The translations under genes were made by a program, and so were the position numbers. From Candidatus Gastranaerophilales bacterium (GTDB lineage: Bacteria; Cyanobacteriota; Vampirovibrionia; Gastranaerophilales; Gastranaerophilaceae), in contig CAJUPC010000044.1 in NCBI GenBank assembly GCA_910588555.1, forward strand, positions 1 to 9,189: a stretch of DNA of 9,189 nucleotides, in the 5' to 3' direction. The notes under the pieces were generated by a model. The model searched no databases and was not told where the DNA came from. It was given only the letters and a program-made list of their open reading frames with translations. This document shows, one piece after another, positions 6,184 to 9,189 of this stretch. The stretch's first letter is position 1, and every line of letters starts with the position of its first letter.

Positions 6184-6633
6184 ATGAGTAAATTAAATAT
6201 TGTTTTATACGAACCGGAAATTCCGCAAAATACTGGAAACATTGCAAGATTATGCGCCTGCACTGGAGCAAGTCTTTATCTTGTCGGGAAATTAGGATTT
6301 TCTTTATCTGATAAATATACTAAAAGAGCAGGCTTAGACTATTGGGAAAGTGTTGATTTGCATAAAATTGACTCAATGGATGAATTGCTGGAAGCAAATA
6401 AATGTGCTAATTTTTATTATCTGACAACAAAAACTGATAAATTGTATACGGATATAAAATTTCAAGACGGCGATTTTATTGTATTCGGGCCGGAAACACG
6501 AGGCTTGCCCGAAAAATATGTTAAAGACTCTCACGCTTTAACAATTCCGATGAAAGAAGGACAAAGAAGTTTAAACCTCTCAAATTCCGTTGCAATTGTC
6601 GCTTATGAGGCAATAAGACAAAATGGATTATAA
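6184..6633 (+). CDS. trmL: tRNA (cytidine/uridine-34 2'-O)-methyltransferase TrmL
   Basis: A compact 149-residue SPOUT methyltransferase that 2'-O-methylates the wobble base of leucine tRNAs (cmo/cmnm-type UAA and CAA anticodons in E. coli) with S-adenosylmethionine. The three SPOUT motifs are complete: Pro11-Glu-Ile-Pro-Gln-Asn-Thr-Gly-Asn19, Phe101-Gly-Pro-Glu-Thr-Arg-Gly-Leu-Pro109, and the knot motif Ile121-Pro-Met with Arg128-Ser-Leu-Asn-Leu-Ser-Asn-Ser135. Lys-Arg-Ala-Gly-Leu-Asp-Tyr-Trp (47-54) is also typical. Length is normal and the N terminus (Leu-Asn-Ile-Val-Leu-Tyr-Glu-Pro) matches the family, so the ATG at 6184 is secure even though it lacks a ribosome binding site. It overlaps nnrD by 11 nt. 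Confidence 0.95.
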   Translation: MSKLNIVLYEPEIPQNTGNIARLCACTGASLYLVGKLGFSLSDKYTKRAGLDYWESVDLHKIDSMDELLEANKCANFYYLTTKTDKLYTDIKFQDGDFIVFGPETRGLPEKYVKDSHALTIPMKEGQRSLNLSNSVAIVAYEAIRQNGL

Positions 6634-7429
6634 ACTTCCCGAACTTCCTAAAAGAGATGAAAACTCCAATAAAGGAACTTTTGGCAAAATATTAAATATT
6701 TCCGGCTCTGAATATATGTCGGGAGCGGCTTATTTGTCATCAGTTTCTGCCTTAAAAGTCGGAGCAGGATATGTCGAACTTGCAAGCGAAGAACGGATTT
6801 TAAATGCAGTTGCAACACTCGCGCCGGAAGTTGTTCTTGCATCCATAGATAAAATTTCTGAAATTTCGGCGACGGTTTTATTAATTGGCTGCGGTCTTTC
6901 TACTTCAAAAAAAGCTAAAGATATTTTCAACATGGTAATACCGTCTGAAATTCCTACAGTAATTGACGCTGACGGACTAAACATTTTATCGCAAACAAAT
7001 CTTAAACTTAATAAAAATGTAATTCTTACTCCTCATCCCAAAGAAGCTTCCAGACTTTTGGGCTGTACGCTTGAAGAAATTTTAAACAATATGGAAAAGT
7101 CTGCAAAAAAAATTAGCGAAAAGTTTAACTGCATTACAGTACTGAAATCACATAGAACAATTATAACAGATGGAGAAAAAATTTATTATAACACAACAGG
7201 AAATTCTGCACTTGCAAAAGCCGGAAGCGGCGATGTTCTTGCGGGGATGATTTCAGGTCTTCTTGCTCAAAAAATGAATTCTTTTGACGCTGCTGTATTA
7301 GGTGTTTATTTACATGGGCTTGCAGGCGATATCGCAAAAAATGACCTGACTGCTTACGGAGTTCTAGCCTCCGATACAATCAGGTACATTCCTTATGCTA
7401 TAAAATTTTACTTATGCAAAAATATCTAA
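6623..7429 (+). CDS. nnrD: ADP/ATP-dependent NAD(P)H-hydrate dehydratase
   Basis: A 268-residue ribokinase-fold enzyme that repairs damaged NADH and NADPH by dehydrating the S-hydrate. Family blocks are present in order: Asn16-Lys-Gly-Thr-Phe-Gly (16-21) followed by Gly-Ser (28-29) and Met-Ser-Gly-Ala-Ala (32-36); Ala-Leu-Lys-Val-Gly-Ala-Gly (43-49); Asp-Ala-Asp-Gly-Leu-Asn (115-120); Thr-Pro-His-Pro-Lys-Glu (136-141); and Gly193-Asn-Ser-Ala-Leu-Ala-Lys-Ala-Gly-Ser-Gly-Asp204, with Asp204 as the likely catalytic residue. This is the stand-alone dehydratase; the epimerase domain (NnrE) fused to it in many bacteria is absent and not seen nearby. The start overlaps trmL by 11 nt with only a distant GAGG (6607-6610), suggesting coupling. 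The 3' end overlaps a convergent small gene by 18 bp. Confidence 0.94.
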   Translation: MDYKLPELPKRDENSNKGTFGKILNISGSEYMSGAAYLSSVSALKVGAGYVELASEERILNAVATLAPEVVLASIDKISEISATVLLIGCGLSTSKKAKDIFNMVIPSEIPTVIDADGLNILSQTNLKLNKNVILTPHPKEASRLLGCTLEEILNNMEKSAKKISEKFNCITVLKSHRTIITDGEKIYYNTTGNSALAKAGSGDVLAGMISGLLAQKMNSFDAAVLGVYLHGLAGDIAKNDLTAYGVLASDTIRYIPYAIKFYLCKNI

Positions 7430-7654
7430 ACCGCATCTGTTAATTGAAGGCATAACTGATTCTTCTGCCACTTCAATAGGTGCATACGGGCTTGAATAAA
7501 TATTTTTCGGAATAATAGTTTCTACTGATTTAGCAGGCAATGGCGGCAAAATTGAAGAAGCTCTTACAACTTGTGGTTCAATTTTTTCTGCTGCAATTTC
7601 CAAACCTTTTGTTAACATAGTTTCTCTTCCTGAGAATGCTACTTTATCAATCAT
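7412..7654 (-). CDS. Small orphan protein of 80 residues
   Basis: I do not recognise a family. The protein starts Met-Ile-Asp-Lys-Val-Ala-Phe-Ser-Gly, followed by a short charged helix-like part (about 10-28) and a Pro-rich, probably unstructured part (about 35-72, with Pro-Pro-Leu-Pro at 37-40). No membrane segment, signal peptide or metal site is seen. Translation is supported by an excellent AAAGGAGA (7666 to 7659) 4 nt before the ATG. The N-terminal Val-x-Phe-Ser-Gly type motif reminds me of many small uncharacterised proteins in Gastranaerophilales, a recollection rather than a search result. The gene is monocistronic, lies downstream of anmK on the same strand after a 111-bp gap, and overlaps the end of nnrD by 18 bp. 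Confidence 0.65.
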   Translation of the reverse strand: MIDKVAFSGRETMLTKGLEIAAEKIEPQVVRASSILPPLPAKSVETIIPKNIYSSPYAPIEVAEESVMPSINRCGLDIFA

Positions 7655-7720
7655 ATTTTCTCCTTTTTGTTTTTAGGTTAACACCAGAATAAAAACTTGT
7701 AAATAATATTTTTGTTATAT

Positions 7721-7752
7721 AGAATATTAAAATTTACAATAATTAATATTCT
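7721..7752 (-). repeat. Inverted repeat between anmK and the 80-residue orphan
   Basis: AGAATATTAA (7721-7730) and its perfect complement (7743-7752) flank a 12-nt spacer, 13 bp after the anmK stop. It could end anmK transcription, but the stem has only two G-C pairs and is not followed by a T-run on the minus strand. It could equally be an operator upstream of the small gene. I saw no convincing promoter for that gene in 7655-7765. Confidence 0.45.
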
Positions 7753-7765
7753 GCATGGATAAATT

Positions 7766-8899
7766 TTAAAAACTATTAGACATCTTACCTAATACAACTC
7801 GGCGAGAAGCACCAGTACAAGAAGGAAGATTGTTTGGAATATTATAATAAGTACAGTATCCTAAAAGAGCAAAAGCCATGACTTCTTTAAAGTTATTTGA
7901 AATTCCATAAGCTTCATGTGTTTTTAAATCAACATGTTTTGGAAGGTAATGACGCAAATACTTCATCAACGTAGGATTATAAGCACCCCCTCCGCCTATG
8001 ATAACTTCTTTTATATCAATATCAGGATAAATAAATCTTTCATAAGCTGTTGAAATTGTTTTAGCTGTTAATGCGGTAGCAGTTGCAATAATATCTTCGG
8101 GGTTTTTGGGTCCAAAACGAAGAGCATTTTCAATATATTCAGGTGAAAAATATTCTCTACCCGTTGTTTTTGGAGGAACTTTAAAATAATATTCATCCTG
8201 CATAAGACATTCAAGCCAGCTTTCGGAAACTTTGCCCGAATTAGCAATTTCACCGTCTTTATCGTATGGTTTCTGAAAAAATTTATTAGTACAATAATCT
8301 ATCATTATATTGCCAAGCCCTGTATCAAAGCCGAAGGTCGGAAAATCTTTTGATATTACGGTTACATTTGAAATACCGCCGATATTTTGTACAAGAACAT
8401 TTTTCTTCAAAGGTTTAAACCACTTTTCATCGGCAAAACAAACTAAAGGAGCCCCCTCCCCGCCTGCAGCAATATCTGCCTCTCTGAAATTTGAGATAGT
8501 TAAACAACCTGTTTCTTGGGCAATAACAGAACTTTCACCGATTTGTAAGGTGCTTTTCATATTTACATTATCAAGTTTTTCATCAAACGGATAATGATAA
8601 ATTGTCTGCCCGTGACTTGCAATAAAATCAGGTTTTCCATGTTCAGATATTAATACTTTACAAGCACCTGCAAAACAATGCCCGATAGCAAAATTCATCT
8701 GGCAAACATCTTTTATTCCGGCGTCACCTGAAAAAAGCTGGAAAATTTTAGACCTGATATGCTCAGGATATTTATAATTAATTCCCGAAATTAATTTAAC
8801 CGACAAATCGGGATAAACTTCGCACAAACCTGCGTCAATACTGTCGCAAGATGTCCCTGACATTAAACCTATAACAAGTTTTGATTGCAGTTCTTCCAT
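7766..8899 (-). CDS. anmK: Anhydro-N-acetylmuramic acid kinase
   Basis: A 377-residue kinase of the ASKHA fold that opens and phosphorylates 1,6-anhydro-MurNAc released during peptidoglycan recycling, giving MurNAc-6-phosphate in the cytosol. Visible blocks are Met13-Ser-Gly-Thr-Ser-Cys-Asp19 (ATP binding), Ser95-His-Gly-Gln-Thr-Ile (95-100), Asp142-Ile-Ala-Ala-Gly-Gly-Glu-Gly-Ala-Pro151, Asn172-Ile-Gly-Gly-Ile-Ser-Asn178, Phe191-Asp-Thr-Gly-Leu-Gly-Asn197 with catalytic Asp192, and Gly302-Gly-Gly-Gly-Ala (302-306). Length matches the family (about 370). The ATG at 8899 is preferred over an in-frame TTG at 8971, because the extra 24 residues have no counterpart in the family and would run through the promoter palindrome. 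There is no ribosome binding site. The MurQ etherase that normally follows in the pathway is not in this window. Confidence 0.94.
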   Translation of the reverse strand: MEELQSKLVIGLMSGTSCDSIDAGLCEVYPDLSVKLISGINYKYPEHIRSKIFQLFSGDAGIKDVCQMNFAIGHCFAGACKVLISEHGKPDFIASHGQTIYHYPFDEKLDNVNMKSTLQIGESSVIAQETGCLTISNFREADIAAGGEGAPLVCFADEKWFKPLKKNVLVQNIGGISNVTVISKDFPTFGFDTGLGNIMIDYCTNKFFQKPYDKDGEIANSGKVSESWLECLMQDEYYFKVPPKTTGREYFSPEYIENALRFGPKNPEDIIATATALTAKTISTAYERFIYPDIDIKEVIIGGGGAYNPTLMKYLRHYLPKHVDLKTHEAYGISNNFKEVMAFALLGYCTYYNIPNNLPSCTGASRRVVLGKMSNSF

Positions 8900-8908
8900 T
8901 AAATAAAT

Positions 8909-8948
8909 AATACAGGAAAGCTTATCATATTGCAAGCTTTCCTGTATT
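8909..8948. promoter_or_regulatory. 15-bp perfect palindrome enclosing the anmK -10 box, candidate operator
   Basis: AATACAGGAAAGCTT (8909-8923) and its exact complement (8934-8948) are separated by 10 bp that contain the anmK -10 box. Half-site centres are 25 bp apart. One arm fills the -35/-10 spacer and the other covers the predicted transcription start, an ideal place for a dimeric repressor. As RNA the arms could also fold into a hairpin if transcription came from further upstream. Confidence 0.7.
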
Positions 8949-8952
8949 TCAA
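8924..8952 (-). promoter_or_regulatory. anmK promoter
   Basis: On the minus strand TTGAAA (8952 to 8947), exactly 17 bp and TATGAT (8929 to 8924), each 5 of 6 to consensus. Transcription would start near 8917 and leave a leader of about 18 nt without a Shine-Dalgarno sequence. Confidence 0.6.
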
Positions 8953-8971
8953 CTATTCTCAAACTCCCCAA

Positions 8972-9140
8972 ATACTTTATGTAAATCCATAAAACCTAAT
9001 AAAAAATATCCCTAATCATTACACACTTCTTAAAATTTTTAGTTGCTCCCAACTATTCTCTGCCATCACCTCTCATTCAGTTACCACCTTTCTCCTTCCA
9101 CAGTTTTAAATGTAAAACTAAGTAACATATTTGACAAGTT
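8972..9140. other. Non-coding stretch between anmK and the adapter
   Basis: No ORF of useful length is present on either strand. From about 9045 to 9112 the plus strand is strikingly rich in C and T and poor in G. An 11-nt direct repeat CAACTATTCTC occurs at 8950-8960 and 9050-9060. A few very short minus-strand ORFs (7 to 15 codons) are preceded by purine-rich stretches but none can be supported as a gene. Confidence 0.5.
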
Positions 9141-9189
9141 AGATCGGAAGAGCACACGTCTGAACTCCAGTCACCTATCCACATCTCGT
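9141..9189 (+). other. Illumina TruSeq adapter with index read (sequencing artefact)
   Basis: Positions 9141-9174 are the standard 34-nt TruSeq read-1 3' adapter, beginning AGATCGGAAGAGCACACGTC and ending CCAGTCAC. They are followed by an 8-nt index CTATCCAC (9175-9182) and ATCTCGT (9183-9189), the start of the constant sequence after the index. The genomic insert therefore ends at 9140. Confidence 0.98.

Noticed and set aside
8310..8594. 94-codon plus-strand ORF opposite anmK
   Set aside because: It is the antisense shadow of a well-conserved enzyme, with no ribosome binding site or recognisable protein features.
8900..8971. N-terminal extension of AnmK from an in-frame TTG at 8971
   Set aside because: The extra 24 residues do not resemble AnmK proteins, no ribosome binding site precedes the TTG, and the stretch contains a good promoter and a perfect palindrome.
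9041..9054. AGTTG/CAACT hairpin with a 4-nt loop
   Set aside because: A five-pair stem without a T-run on either strand is expected by chance and does not look like a terminator.
8957..9110. Series of tiny minus-strand ORFs with purine-rich stretches ahead of them, such as a 15-codon ORF near 9020-9070
   Set aside because: All end within 7 to 15 codons, none matches anything I recognise, and the stretch is close to an artefactual contig end.
1..9189. Search for CRISPR arrays, insertion sequences, tRNA genes and toxin-antitoxin or defence modules
   Set aside because: No regularly spaced repeats, transposase motifs, tRNA-like cloverleaf sequences or recognisable defence genes were seen on either strand.

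Overview
The window reads as ordinary chromosomal DNA of an AT-rich (roughly one third G+C), Gram-negative-type bacterium. An envelope of that type is suggested by a DUF374 acyltransferase, a secreted PBP4-type peptidase, an anhydro-muramic acid kinase and sugar-polymer genes. The two small orphan proteins and the overall style are compatible with an uncultured gut lineage such as Gastranaerophilales (non-photosynthetic relatives of Cyanobacteria). That placement is an impression, not something proven here.

Layout. Positions 1-89 hold the first bases of a leftward gene and two divergent promoters that physically overlap. An overlapping rightward operon (90-2913) encodes a DUF374 lysophospholipid-acyltransferase-like protein, a nitrilase-superfamily amidohydrolase and a DacB/PBP4 peptidase. 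A leftward 139-residue orphan (2903-3322) converges on it and overlaps its end by 11 bp. A second rightward operon (3473-6120) carries a family-2 glycosyltransferase, a Gfo/Idh/MocA dehydrogenase and a CDP-alcohol phosphatidyltransferase, and ends at a clear intrinsic terminator (6124-6157). A third rightward unit (6184-7429) is trmL followed by nnrD, with overlapping ends. A leftward 80-residue orphan (7412-7654) converges on nnrD and overlaps it by 18 bp. Leftward anmK (7766-8899) follows, with a promoter embedded in a long palindrome. The last 49 bases (9141-9189) are Illumina TruSeq adapter plus index, not biology.

Functional reading. Most genes are housekeeping or envelope functions: phospholipid and glycan synthesis, peptidoglycan trimming and recycling (dacB, anmK), metabolite repair (nnrD, possibly the nitrilase homologue) and tRNA modification (trmL). 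I found no mobile element, CRISPR array, tRNA/rRNA or defence system, and no clear new multi-gene system.

The points most worth a second look are the adapter tail, the palindrome around the anmK promoter, two genes whose -10 box lies only 6-7 nt before the ATG (leaderless mRNAs), the relatively GC-rich open frame that continues past the dehydrogenase stop codon, and the face-to-face overlapping promoters at the left edge.
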